From NCBI GenBank assembly GCA_026387165.1, contig JAPLMG010000225.1:1-7123 (forward strand): a DNA stretch of 7,123 bases. The letters run 5' to 3'. Within the stretch, counting starts at the first letter, position 1; the number at the start of each line of letters is the position of its first letter. The notes below the pieces were generated by a model. It was not told the origin of the DNA. It saw only the letters and a list, made by a program, of their open reading frames with translations, and did not search any database. A program made the translations under genes and the position numbers. Shown one piece after another: positions 1 to 6,429 of this stretch. This DNA comes from Candidatus Omnitrophota bacterium (GTDB lineage: Bacteria > Omnitrophota > Gorgyraeia > 2-01-FULL-45-10).

Positions 1-79
1 CTGGGAAAAGATAAAGGCGGGCATAACAACGCCCGGTGAAGTCATAAGGGTAACGCAGGAGGAAAGTTTAGAAGAATAA
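1..79 (+). CDS. gspE: GspE-type secretion ATPase, C-terminal end (partial)
   Basis: Only the last 25 codons are present, in the frame starting at base 2 and ending at TAA 77-79. The tail reads WEKIKAGITTPGEVIRVTQ and then an acidic end. The pattern KxGxTTxxEVxRVT is the usual C-terminus of GspE/PilB-type hexameric ATPases, which power pseudopilus assembly from the cytoplasmic face of the inner membrane. No Walker motif lies inside the window, so the call rests on this tail and on the gene that follows: gspF starts only 3 bases downstream, the normal gspE-gspF order. It could be named pilB instead, but the full pseudopilin set downstream favours gspE. Confidence 0.82.
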   Translation, partial: WEKIKAGITTPGEVIRVTQEESLEE

Positions 80-82
80 TTT

Positions 83-1300
83 ATGGCAAGATTTGTATAT
101 GAGGCCAAGACGAGCCCCAAAGATGTGATAAAAGGCACGCTCGTTGCCGACAACAAAAGCGCGGCAATTCAAAAGATAGGCCGGATGGGATATTATCTCT
201 TATCGCTCGAGGAAGAGGCCGAGGCCTTAAACCGTTCCCAATCTCACAGATCCTTTTTTTCCGAAAAAATAAGCATTAAGGACATCACCGATTTTACAAG
301 GCAGCTTTCCGACCTTCTGGAGGCCGGTATCACAATAGCCAAAGCGCTCGATATCCTGCATAATCAAACCCCAAACAAGAGGCTGAAAAAAATCATCTTA
401 GATATCAGGGATTTCTGCGTCAGCGGCAATCCTTTATCCGACGCCCTCTCAAGGCATCCCATGGTATTTTCAAATCTATACATAAGCATGGTCAGGAGCG
501 GAGAGACCGGGGGCATGCTCGATAGCATCTTAAAGAGATTGTCGGATTTTAATGAAAAACAGCTCGATATTCAGACTAAAATAAGAACCGCGTTGGCTTA
601 CCCTATTCTTATGACCGTAGTCGGTTTTACCACCATAATAATCCTGATAACTTTTGTTATGCCGAAGATGACGGTCATGTTCTCCGATTTCGGGCAGGCC
701 CTGCCTATTCCGACGCAGATTTTGATGGGGATAAGCGGCATTATACAGAATTACTGGCTTGTCCTCATACTCTTTTTCGCCGGGATCACGATGACCATCA
801 TGAAGATATACAATACTCCCCATGGTAAGCTCGCGATAGACCGTTTAAAATTAAACTCTCCTGTAATGGGCCCATTGATAAAGAAAGTGGAGATCGCCAG
901 ATTTACCAGGACGCTCGCCACGCTTTTAGATAACGGCGTGCCTATACTCGGCGCGTTACAGATAGTTTTGGAGACGGTAGGTAACGGCATCATAAGAGAG
1001 GAGATCGAAAAAGCGGCCGCCGCCGTCAAGGAGGGCTCGAGTCTGGCCGAGGGCCTCGGCGGCTCAAGATCGATACCTCCCGCGGTTATGAGTATGATAG
1101 CTATAGGAGAAGAAGGCGGCCACGTAGAGAAATCTCTTTTGAAAGTGGCACATAGCTACGAGAGAGAATCCGATGAGGCTATCAAGATAATGATGTCTTT
1201 GATCGAGCCATTATTGATATTAACGCTCGGTATTGTAGTCGGCTTTATAGTTATATCGATGCTTCTGCCTATATTTGAGATGAACTTTCTGGTAAGATAA
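83..1300 (+). CDS. gspF: GspF, T2SS inner-membrane platform protein
   Basis: The protein has 405 residues, normal for GspF/PilC, the polytopic inner-membrane protein that couples the GspE ATPase to pseudopilus growth. The sequence shows two repeated T2SSF domains, at about residues 70-193 and 273-395. Each has the family signature, SGETGG at 139-144 and IGEEGG at 341-346. Hydrophobic membrane segments lie at about 171-193, 222-242 and 373-396, the usual three. The N-terminus (MARFVYEAKT...G.L.A....A...I...GY..L) is the classic GspF N-terminal motif, which fixes the start at ATG 83. The only strong Shine-Dalgarno match, AGGAGG at 57-62, lies inside gspE and is about 20 bases from the ATG, so initiation may depend on a weaker GAAG nearer the start or on coupling to gspE. 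No oddities seen. Confidence 0.96.
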   Translation: MARFVYEAKTSPKDVIKGTLVADNKSAAIQKIGRMGYYLLSLEEEAEALNRSQSHRSFFSEKISIKDITDFTRQLSDLLEAGITIAKALDILHNQTPNKRLKKIILDIRDFCVSGNPLSDALSRHPMVFSNLYISMVRSGETGGMLDSILKRLSDFNEKQLDIQTKIRTALAYPILMTVVGFTTIIILITFVMPKMTVMFSDFGQALPIPTQILMGISGIIQNYWLVLILFFAGITMTIMKIYNTPHGKLAIDRLKLNSPVMGPLIKKVEIARFTRTLATLLDNGVPILGALQIVLETVGNGIIREEIEKAAAAVKEGSSLAEGLGGSRSIPPAVMSMIAIGEEGGHVEKSLLKVAHSYERESDEAIKIMMSLIEPLLILTLGIVVGFIVISMLLPIFEMNFLVR

Positions 1301-1305
1301 TTGGT

Positions 1306-1320
1306 TCTAACCTGGTTAGA
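1306..1320 (+). promoter_or_regulatory. Short inverted repeat before the gspG ribosome binding site
   Basis: TCTAACC (1306-1312) and GGTTAGA (1314-1320) form a perfect 7-bp inverted repeat around a single base. It lies in the 36-base gap between gspF and gspG. GGTTCTAACC (1303-1312) is a second, overlapping palindrome. A strong Shine-Dalgarno sequence, GAGGAGG (1324-1330), follows directly, 6 bases before the gspG ATG. AACCT (1309-1313) could also pair with AGGTT (1328-1332), which overlaps the Shine-Dalgarno. The palindrome is seen directly. Its role as an RNA-processing, translation-control or protein-binding site is inference, and the one-base loop means an RNA hairpin would have to open some base pairs. 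Confidence 0.4.
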
Positions 1321-1336
1321 TGCGAGGAGGTTGAAG

Positions 1337-1747
1337 ATGAAAAGCAAGAAAAGAGGTTTTACATTGGTCGAGCTTATGCTCGTCGTTATCATTATAGGCG
1401 TTTTGGTCGCCATGGTGGCGCCCAGGCTTGCCGGCAGGTCCGAGCAGGCGAAGATAGCCGCGGCGCGGGCCGACATCGAGGCGAATCTGTCGTCGGCGCT
1501 GGATCTTTATGAGATCGATAACGGCACCTATCCGGAGAAATTAGAAGACCTTACGGTGAAGCCGAGTAACGCGGTCAACTGGAAAGGCCCTTATTTAAAA
1601 AGAAAACCTGTAGACCCGTGGGGCAATCCGTATGTCTATAAGTATCCCGGCACGCACGGGGATTATGACCTGATGTCATATGGAAAATCCGGCGCGGAAG
1701 GCGGGACGGACGGGGTCGCCAACTGGGATGAAGAGAATGCAAAATGA
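1337..1747 (+). CDS. gspG: GspG, major pseudopilin
   Basis: This is the major pseudopilin, which polymerises into the T2SS pseudopilus. From ATG 1337 it is 136 residues. The leader MKSKKRG is followed by FTLVELMLVVIIIG, giving a prepilin peptidase cleavage site G7|F8 with the conserved Glu at mature position 5. The C-terminal half has the diagnostic GspG pattern: YEIDNGTYPEKLEDL, then GPYLK...DPWGNPYVYKYPG, then DYDLMSYGKSGAEGGTDG. The last stretch is the region whose acidic residues bind structural calcium in GspG proteins. I chose ATG 1337 over the in-frame TTG at 1301 because GAGGAGG stands 6 bases upstream and the result is a normal short basic leader. It ends in a 4-base ATGA overlap with gspH. 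Confidence 0.96.
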   Translation: MKSKKRGFTLVELMLVVIIIGVLVAMVAPRLAGRSEQAKIAAARADIEANLSSALDLYEIDNGTYPEKLEDLTVKPSNAVNWKGPYLKRKPVDPWGNPYVYKYPGTHGDYDLMSYGKSGAEGGTDGVANWDEENAK

Positions 1748-2232
1748 CGCACTTCCACCGCCGGCGGCGCCCGGGTTTTACCCTGATAGAATTAACATTA
1801 GTGACGCTCTTAGTATTGATCATCGCGGGGCTCTCCACGCCTTTATTTAAAAAGACCTTATCGGACCTTTCCGCCAGAAATACATCCTTCAGCATCTGCA
1901 AATTGATAAATTATGCCCAGGAGATGGCCGTGCTTGAAAGGAAGAATTATAAGATAGCTTTCGACTTTAAGAAGGGCAGGTATCAGCTTCTTGAGCTATC
2001 CTCTTCGGCAAAGCCGCCGGTATATAAAAAAGTTACAGGCAGGTTCGGCAGGCTTTTCGGCCTAGGGCAGGGCCTGAAGCTCAGCGGTGACAGGAGCGGC
2101 GTTGTATTTTATCCGGATGGCCACTGTGACGAGATCAGCGTAAATGTGCTGACAGGGCAGGGAGGTTATTCGGTTACGGTCAAGGGGTTTGGAAATATGG
2201 TGCAGGTAACAGAGGTCAAGATTGAGCAATAA
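1744..2232 (+). CDS. gspH: GspH, minor pseudopilin
   Basis: A 162-residue type IV pilin-like protein. The leader is MTHFHRRRRPG with the expected cleavage at G11|F12, followed by FTLIELTLVTLLVLIIAGL with Glu5 of the mature form (E16). The body fits the GspH family: a helix with KLINYAQEMAVLERKNYKIAFDF, and a C-terminal beta region containing VVFYPDGHCDEISVNV, close to the usual ITFxPDGxxxG motif of GspH/FimT proteins. GspH is a low-abundance pseudopilin that joins the GspI-J-K tip to the GspG fibre. It starts inside the gspG stop codon (ATGA), indicating translational coupling. The assignment as H rather than another minor pseudopilin rests on position and the FYPDG motif. Confidence 0.88.
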   Translation: MTHFHRRRRPGFTLIELTLVTLLVLIIAGLSTPLFKKTLSDLSARNTSFSICKLINYAQEMAVLERKNYKIAFDFKKGRYQLLELSSSAKPPVYKKVTGRFGRLFGLGQGLKLSGDRSGVVFYPDGHCDEISVNVLTGQGGYSVTVKGFGNMVQVTEVKIEQ

Positions 2233-2629
2233 AAAAGGGTTCCTTTTGCTGGAAGTGATAGTGAGTATCGTCATAATCACGAGCGGCCTCTTATTTGTGA
2301 TGCGCGTATACTCGACCGCGCGGTATGCCATTCAAAGATCGTCGGTCTTGTTCGAATCCGGCCTGTTGCTGGAAAGTAAAATGTTCGAATTTGAGGAAAA
2401 AGGAGAGATCGAAAAAGATCTTAAAGACGGAAAACAATTCTCCCGGGAGAGCGGATACTCATGGTCGATAAAGACGGAGGAGGCTCCTAAAGACCCGGTG
2501 CTCGAACAAAAACTCGATCTCGATATCGTAACATTGGAAGTATCCAGGCATAGAGACAAAGAAGAAAGGAAGTCATACTTAAGTAAGTATTTTTTGACCA
2601 CGTACTTAAATGATAAAAAAAATAGGTAG
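2222..2629 (+). CDS. gspI: GspI, minor pseudopilin (TTG start)
   Basis: A 135-residue minor pseudopilin of the tip complex (GspI-J-K). The leader is very short: MSNKKG, cleaved at G6|F7, followed by FLLLEVIVSIVIITSGLL with the conserved Glu at mature position 5 (E11). The LLLEV pattern is typical of GspI. The start is TTG at 2222, supported by AGAGGT (2211-2216) five bases upstream and by the correct leader length; the first in-frame ATG lies well beyond the pilin helix. The gene overlaps gspH by 11 bases and gspJ by 20 bases, so these genes are probably translationally coupled. The C-terminal half is charged and poorly conserved, so the identity comes mainly from the N-terminus and gene order. 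Confidence 0.86.
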   Translation: MSNKKGFLLLEVIVSIVIITSGLLFVMRVYSTARYAIQRSSVLFESGLLLESKMFEFEEKGEIEKDLKDGKQFSRESGYSWSIKTEEAPKDPVLEQKLDLDIVTLEVSRHRDKEERKSYLSKYFLTTYLNDKKNR

Positions 2630-3350
2630 AAGAAAAGGCTTTACCCTTCGGCCCTTCGACTTCGCTCAGGGCCGATCCCGAGCTTTTGTTGAGGGACGAC
2701 AGGCTCAGGGTTTCACCTTCATAGAGATGATAGTAGCCGTAACGATATTCTCGATAATAGCGGTGAGCATATACTCCGTATTCAGGGCGGGCGTCAGGCT
2801 ATGGGCCGGGACTAACCCTCTTATACAGGCGAACCAGTCAACCAGATATTTTTTCAATACCATCTCCTCGGACTTGAAGAATTCTATTTCATATAACGCC
2901 GTGTCCGCGGGCATTAAGACATTCGGGTCGTCCGAGGAAAAGAGCCCGAATTTTGAGGGCGGGGAGCAGAGGATGTCATTTATGACGCTGGTCGACGTAT
3001 CGGGAGCGGGCGCGCTGCCTCATGCAGAATTGGCAAGAGTGGTATATTCCTTTGACAGGTCAAAGAAGGCTGTGAAGAGGGCCGTCGCGACGAAGGCCGA
3101 AGGCCTTAGCGAGCCCCATGCTAATGCCGCTGAGATCCTGAATGATATTGACGATAAAGATTTTGGTTTTGAGTATTGTTATAAAGTGGTCTCTTCGCCT
3201 ACAGAGTACGGCTATGAATGGAAGAATAGATGGAGCGATGAGGACAGGGATAAGGGCAAGATTCCGCGGGGCGTAAGAGTGAAAGCCGGCGCTTACAGTA
3301 AAACCATACTTATACCCACAGGCAGATTGGGCGGTAAAGACGGTGACTAA
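2610..3350 (+). CDS. gspJ: GspJ, minor pseudopilin with palindromic-element insert in its leader
   Basis: A 246-residue GspJ-type tip pseudopilin. The hydrophobic pilin helix runs from residue 35 (FTFIEMIVAVTIFSIIAVSI), with cleavage expected at G34|F35 and the conserved Glu at E39. The body has GspJ features: a long N-terminal helix with R80-L89 (RYFFNTISSDL) and a beta-rich C-terminus ending IPRGVRVKAGAYSKTILIP. The oddity is the leader, 34 residues instead of the usual 6-15. Residues 10-13 (GFTL) look like an original cleavage site but lack the Glu. About 20 residues from a palindromic DNA element follow (PFDFAQGR...FVEGRQAQ), then a second GFTF with the Glu. No ATG, GTG or TTG lies in frame between the start and residue 40, so the insert must be translated. 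The gene overlaps gspI by 20 bases and gspK by 8. Confidence 0.9.
   Translation: MIKKIGRRKGFTLRPFDFAQGRSRAFVEGRQAQGFTFIEMIVAVTIFSIIAVSIYSVFRAGVRLWAGTNPLIQANQSTRYFFNTISSDLKNSISYNAVSAGIKTFGSSEEKSPNFEGGEQRMSFMTLVDVSGAGALPHAELARVVYSFDRSKKAVKRAVATKAEGLSEPHANAAEILNDIDDKDFGFEYCYKVVSSPTEYGYEWKNRWSDEDRDKGKIPRGVRVKAGAYSKTILIPTGRLGGKDGD
2649..2710 (+). repeat. Palindromic element copy 1, inside gspJ
   Basis: Two tandem hairpins are visible. The first has stem CGGCCCT (2649-2655) / AGGGCCG (2668-2674) and the 12-base loop TCGACTTCGCTC. The second has TCCC (2676-2679) / GGGA (2693-2696) and the 13-base loop GAGCTTTTGTTGA. A tail, CGACAGGCTCAGGG (2697-2710), completes the copy. It shares TTCGACT(T/A)CGCTCAGGG with the intergenic copy (one mismatch in 17 bases), and CGACAGGCTCAG and GAGGGACG exactly with the gspK copy. 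It is read in frame as residues 14-34 of GspJ. The flanks repeat the codons for G-F-T-L/F (2637-2648 and 2709-2720, 8 of 12 bases equal, every difference a C/T transition). No transposase is nearby, so it would have to be moved in trans. Confidence 0.85.
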
Positions 3351-4371
3351 AAAAAGCGGTACTTCGACAGGCTCAGTACTGTCCCGAACGAAGTCGAGGG
3401 ACGGCACCATATTGATAACGACTATATGGATATTGGCGATCCTTTCTATTTTGGCCGTAGGCATAGGCTTCCGCGTCTCCTTAGAAGCGCGCCTGAGTAA
3501 ATATAATATGGATAGACTGAAGGCCGTTTATTACGCGAAAGCGGGCATTGTAAAAGCGCAGGCGATGTTATTAAAAGATTCCACTCCGGGCTACGACACC
3601 ATCCGCGAATGCGGGATAACAGTGCCGTTCGATAAAGATGTCAGGAGCGTATTTACCGAAAAGCTGGCGGATGGGGGTTTTGAGGTGAATTATGAAGAGG
3701 CGGGTAAGACTTATTACGGCATGACGGATGAGGAGAGGAAGATCAATATAAATAAGGCGGATCAGCTTGTGCTGACGACCCTTTTGGGAAAAGATAATAA
3801 AGCCGCCGAAGAGAACAGGGACTATGAAAACGTGGCGGCGTCTATAGTGAATTGGAGGGGTATGGCCCGCGCGCCGGGCGGCGGCGCATGGGATGACGAT
3901 TATGAGACTCTTGCCGCGCCGTACAAATGCAAGCATGCCGATTTTAGCGCCATAGAGGAGCTTATGCTCGTTAAGGGTATGAAGCCGGAGCTCTTCGACT
4001 CGATAAAAGATTACGTTACCGTATACGGCGACGGAAAGGTCAATATCAATACGGCAACCGAGCGGGTCATGCGCGCTTGCGGGCTGGGAGAAAATCTGAT
4101 CGCCGGCATCATGAATGTCAGGAATGGCCGGGACTTGACAGCCGGGACCAAGGACGACGGGCTGGTCAATGACATAACACCGGAGGCTGCGGCAAGATGG
4201 AATATCGCGTTCGATGCGAATGAAAAGAACGCGCTAAATAACTTTACAACCGGGTCAAATTACTTTAGAATTGAGTCGAAAGGCGCGGTGGACAGGTCAA
4301 AGATAAGCGCAAGGATAGTCTGCGTCATTGATAGAAAGGCCAAAAGATTAAAATATTACCGGGAGTACTAG
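3343..4371 (+). CDS. gspK: GspK, tip pseudopilin (GTG start) with palindromic-element insert in its leader
   Basis: A 342-residue GspK, the large pseudopilin at the tip of the pseudopilus. The hydrophobic helix is TILITTIWILAILSILAVGI (residues 22-41). As usual in GspK, the Glu at mature position 5 is absent. The body has the GspK landmarks: DEERKININKAD (129-140), a WRG..........DDDYETL region (171-190), FSAIEELMLVKGM (201-213), then YGDGKVNINTATERVM (228-243). The two NIN(K/T)A motifs are helix-hairpin-helix-like elements of the SAM-like domain. The start is GTG 3343 with only a weak upstream GGGCGG. Residues 7-20 come from a palindromic DNA element between G6-T7 and G21-T22, so the probable cleavage site (G21|T22) is preceded by a 21-residue leader. 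The gene overlaps gspJ by 8 bases. Confidence 0.93.
   Translation: MTKKSGTSTGSVLSRTKSRDGTILITTIWILAILSILAVGIGFRVSLEARLSKYNMDRLKAVYYAKAGIVKAQAMLLKDSTPGYDTIRECGITVPFDKDVRSVFTEKLADGGFEVNYEEAGKTYYGMTDEERKININKADQLVLTTLLGKDNKAAEENRDYENVAASIVNWRGMARAPGGGAWDDDYETLAAPYKCKHADFSAIEELMLVKGMKPELFDSIKDYVTVYGDGKVNINTATERVMRACGLGENLIAGIMNVRNGRDLTAGTKDDGLVNDITPEAAARWNIAFDANEKNALNNFTTGSNYFRIESKGAVDRSKISARIVCVIDRKAKRLKYYREY
3357..3404 (-). repeat. Palindromic element copy 2 (inverted), inside gspK
   Basis: Two tandem hairpins: GTACT (3359-3363) / AGTAC (3375-3379) with the 11-base loop TCGACAGGCTC, and GTCCC (3381-3385) / GGGAC (3398-3402) with the 12-base loop GAACGAAGTCGA. ACTTCG (3361-3366) and CGAAGT (3389-3394) can also pair, so the whole element can fold as one larger palindrome. 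The reverse complement of the second loop, TCGACTTCGTTC, differs at one base from the first loop of the gspJ copy (TCGACTTCGCTC), so this copy is inverted relative to the other two. CGGTAC (3357-3362) and CGGCAC (3402-3407) flank it and encode G-T on both sides. It is in frame with gspK. Confidence 0.82.
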
Positions 4372-4415
4372 AAAATATAAAGAATATCTTCGAGCTCGAC
4401 AGCAGATCTGTCTCT

Positions 4416-5801
4416 TTGGAGATAGGCGAGGGCCTTATCAGGGCCGTTGTGGCGGAGGCCTTAAAAGGCAAGAGGCGTATAACAGGCCTGATAAGCGAGA
4501 GCGTCTCCGTCCAGGGCCCGGATGCGGCTGCCGAGGCGGTAAAAAAGATCTTCCTCTCTTTGGGCTTTATTCCGCGAAAGGTCTCGCTGAACATTCCGAG
4601 GCATCTCGTTACCGCAAGATTTCTGAAGATACCTTCCGTAGATGACCGCGAGATAGAAAAGATAATCAGGATAGAGTCGATCAAACATCTGCCTTACACC
4701 GATGAAAAAGTCATATACGGATACAGGGTGATAGAAAAACTGGAAGATGGATATTCAAATGTATTGCTCGTTATAGCGCAGGCCTCCGTAGTAAATAATT
4801 TTTTGGATATTTTAAAGAAGGCCTTGGTGGGCGGAGTCAGATCGTTCTGTCTAAGTTCCGAGGCGTTATATTACTGGTATACTATGGCAGGGGAGGCCGA
4901 AGATAAGGGCAATGTGATGCTGGTCAATCTCGACCCGGGCCGCATAGATATAGATGTTGTAGAAGGCGATAAATTAGTATTCACCAGAGGTGCGGCGTAT
5001 AGCGCCAATGGCACAGAAAAGATAGAAGAGATAACCCGGCAGATAAAGATATCGATAAGCGCTTACCAGAAAGAGTCGGCGCTCGACGTGAGCCGCGTCA
5101 TATTGACCGGCGCAAAGCGGGAGACCGCCGGATGCTATCCTGCCCTTTCCGAGGGCTTGAAGCTGCCCGTCGATATAATAGATCAGGCAAAGAATATTCC
5201 GATAGATGAAAATATCAAGCCGCCCATCGACGAGGCATCTTTTGCCGAGCTGCTGGGGCTGGCCTTAAGATCCGACGGCATCAAAATAAATCTTCTGCCG
5301 GAGCCTGCCATGGAAGACGCGCGGATAGTTCAGGCGAAAAATGCTCTCATCACAGCTCTCTTACTGACGGCTCTTTTGGTAACGATGATATCCGGGGTAC
5401 TGATAAAGAAGATGCGCGATAAATATGTATACCTGGCCTCTATAAGCGCCGAATTAAAAAAGATGGAGCCCAATATCGCCGTGGCAAAAAAGATGGCTAA
5501 AGATGTGAGCGTGACGAGACAGATCATGGGGAGAAAGCCTCTGGCCGTAGACGTCTTCACCGAGGCGTGCGGAATAACTCCCGCAGGCATGTCTTTGAGC
5601 ACGCTCGATTTTGAAAGCGGGAGATCGCTTACCGTCAGGGGGACCGCGCCCGCGCTCGGTGATGTGTTGAGATATGTTACGATATTGGAAAATTCGCCCT
5701 ATTTTGAAGGCGTAAAGGTAAAATACGCGAACAAAAGGATGTCGGAAAATAAGGAGATCACCGATTTTGAGATCAACGTTCTCCTGACGGCGTTGAAGTG
5801 A
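4416..5801 (+). CDS. gspL: GspL, PilM-PilN-like T2SS assembly protein (true start probably upstream)
   Basis: At least 461 residues, built as a PilM-like plus PilN-like fusion, which is the architecture of GspL. Residues 1-285 are the cytoplasmic actin-fold part that binds GspE (IEIKxLP-like ESIKHLPYTDEKVIY at 87-101; VMLVNLDPGRIDIDVV at 167-182; LTGAKRETAG at 230-239). INLLP at 291-295 is the hallmark of the PilN start. One membrane helix (about 308-330) and a coiled region (331-375) follow. The periplasmic ferredoxin-like domain covers 388-460 (GMSLSTLDFESGRSLTVRG...ILENSPYFEGVKV). The only standard in-frame start is TTG 4416, but it has no Shine-Dalgarno and cuts into the first beta strand. 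The frame is open back to 4335, and ATT 4347, preceded by GAAAGG, would add 23 plausible residues. Confidence 0.9.
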   Translation: MEIGEGLIRAVVAEALKGKRRITGLISESVSVQGPDAAAEAVKKIFLSLGFIPRKVSLNIPRHLVTARFLKIPSVDDREIEKIIRIESIKHLPYTDEKVIYGYRVIEKLEDGYSNVLLVIAQASVVNNFLDILKKALVGGVRSFCLSSEALYYWYTMAGEAEDKGNVMLVNLDPGRIDIDVVEGDKLVFTRGAAYSANGTEKIEEITRQIKISISAYQKESALDVSRVILTGAKRETAGCYPALSEGLKLPVDIIDQAKNIPIDENIKPPIDEASFAELLGLALRSDGIKINLLPEPAMEDARIVQAKNALITALLLTALLVTMISGVLIKKMRDKYVYLASISAELKKMEPNIAVAKKMAKDVSVTRQIMGRKPLAVDVFTEACGITPAGMSLSTLDFESGRSLTVRGTAPALGDVLRYVTILENSPYFEGVKVKYANKRMSENKEITDFEINVLLTALK

Positions 5802-5816
5802 CGCGAGGCTTTAGAG

Positions 5817-6353
5817 ATGTTTATCAATAATTTTAACAAGAGAGAGAGATATTTGGCGCTCGCCACGCTGTCGATAGTGTCTATAGCGCTCGTCTATGTC
5901 TTTATAATAGATCCGATAGCAACGAGATGGAAAAGTCTCAACAGTCAGATCCGGTCAAAGGTCAATATGCTGGAAAAGGATTCAAGGTTGGCGGCAAATC
6001 AAAAGGCGATAAGGTCGGAATACGCTAAATTGTCCAAGCAGGGAAGGCCCGCAAAGAGCAAGGACCAGGAGGTCGCGCAAACTCTGACCTTTATAGAGGG
6101 CGTATCAAAGAATGACGGGTGTTTTATAGTGAATATAAAGCCCGTAGATATAAAGAATGCGGACTCCTATAAGGAGATATTGATAGATGTCACCATAGAA
6201 GCGAATATGGCCCAGATATCCAAATTTTTATATGACATAGAAAATCCCAGAGAGAATTTAATAGACATAAAGCGCTTTGGCGTAAGTTCAAAATATGGCC
6301 AGACAGGCGTCCTCAAAAGCACGTTCCTCATAAGCAAAGCATTGCTGGATTGA
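5817..6353 (+). CDS. gspM: GspM/PilO-like T2SS inner-membrane protein
   Basis: A 178-residue bitopic membrane protein in the last position of the operon. A short basic N-terminus (NKRERYLAL) is followed by one membrane helix at about residues 12-32 (YLALATLSIVSIALVYVFII), then a charged, probably coiled-coil segment at about 35-78. A periplasmic ferredoxin-like domain occupies about 85-178, with the PilO/GspM pattern VTIEANMAQISKFLYDIENPRENLIDIKRF. GspM and PilO pair with GspL/PilN to form the inner-membrane assembly complex that holds the ATPase at the platform. The start ATG 5817 has GAGG (5805-5808) eight bases upstream and lies 15 bases after gspL. The domain is nearer PilO in pattern, so either name could be defended. 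Confidence 0.85.
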   Translation: MFINNFNKRERYLALATLSIVSIALVYVFIIDPIATRWKSLNSQIRSKVNMLEKDSRLAANQKAIRSEYAKLSKQGRPAKSKDQEVAQTLTFIEGVSKNDGCFIVNIKPVDIKNADSYKEILIDVTIEANMAQISKFLYDIENPRENLIDIKRFGVSSKYGQTGVLKSTFLISKALLD

Positions 6354-6357
6354 TCCA

Positions 6358-6419
6358 AAAAAATAGGGACTGTCCCAAAAGCATCTATTTCACGTTGACT
6401 GGGACTGTCCCTATTTTTT
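6358..6419. terminator. Long inverted repeat after gspM, probable bidirectional terminator
   Basis: Two 19-base arms (6358-6376 and 6401-6419) are inverted copies of each other except for one central base, separated by 24 bases. The left arm runs from an A-tract through TAGGGAC to GTCCC. The right arm runs from GGGAC to GTCCCTA and six Ts. Each arm also contains the small palindrome GGGACTGTCCC (6366-6376 and 6401-6411). The structure begins four bases after the gspM stop codon, and its stem ends in a T-run on either strand. It therefore fits a factor-independent terminator for the secretion operon, possibly working both ways. The symmetric architecture also looks like a small mobile inverted-repeat element. 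The structure is certain; termination is inferred. Confidence 0.7.
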
Positions 6420-6429
6420 ACCTAACACA

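Noticed and set aside
1301..1336. gspG start at TTG 1301
   Set aside because: It would add 12 residues before a normal short leader and translate through the hairpin and the GAGGAGG site. ATG 1337 is ideally placed.
2610..2720. gspJ as a pseudogene disrupted by an insertion
   Set aside because: The insert keeps the frame, adds no stop, and leaves an intact G|FTFIE cleavage motif followed by a full-length GspJ body.
3060..3464. Minus-strand open frame opposite gspJ/gspK, and the other reverse frames opposite gspF-gspM
   Set aside because: They mirror strongly supported + strand genes, show no recognisable domains, and cross gene boundaries and the palindromic element.
4329..4416. A separate small gene between gspK and gspL
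   Set aside because: The gap is only 44 bases, and its open frame continues directly into gspL as a plausible N-terminus.
6377..6400. A small RNA or gene in the loop of the post-gspM inverted repeat
   Set aside because: At 24 bases it has no promoter, start codon context or other signal.
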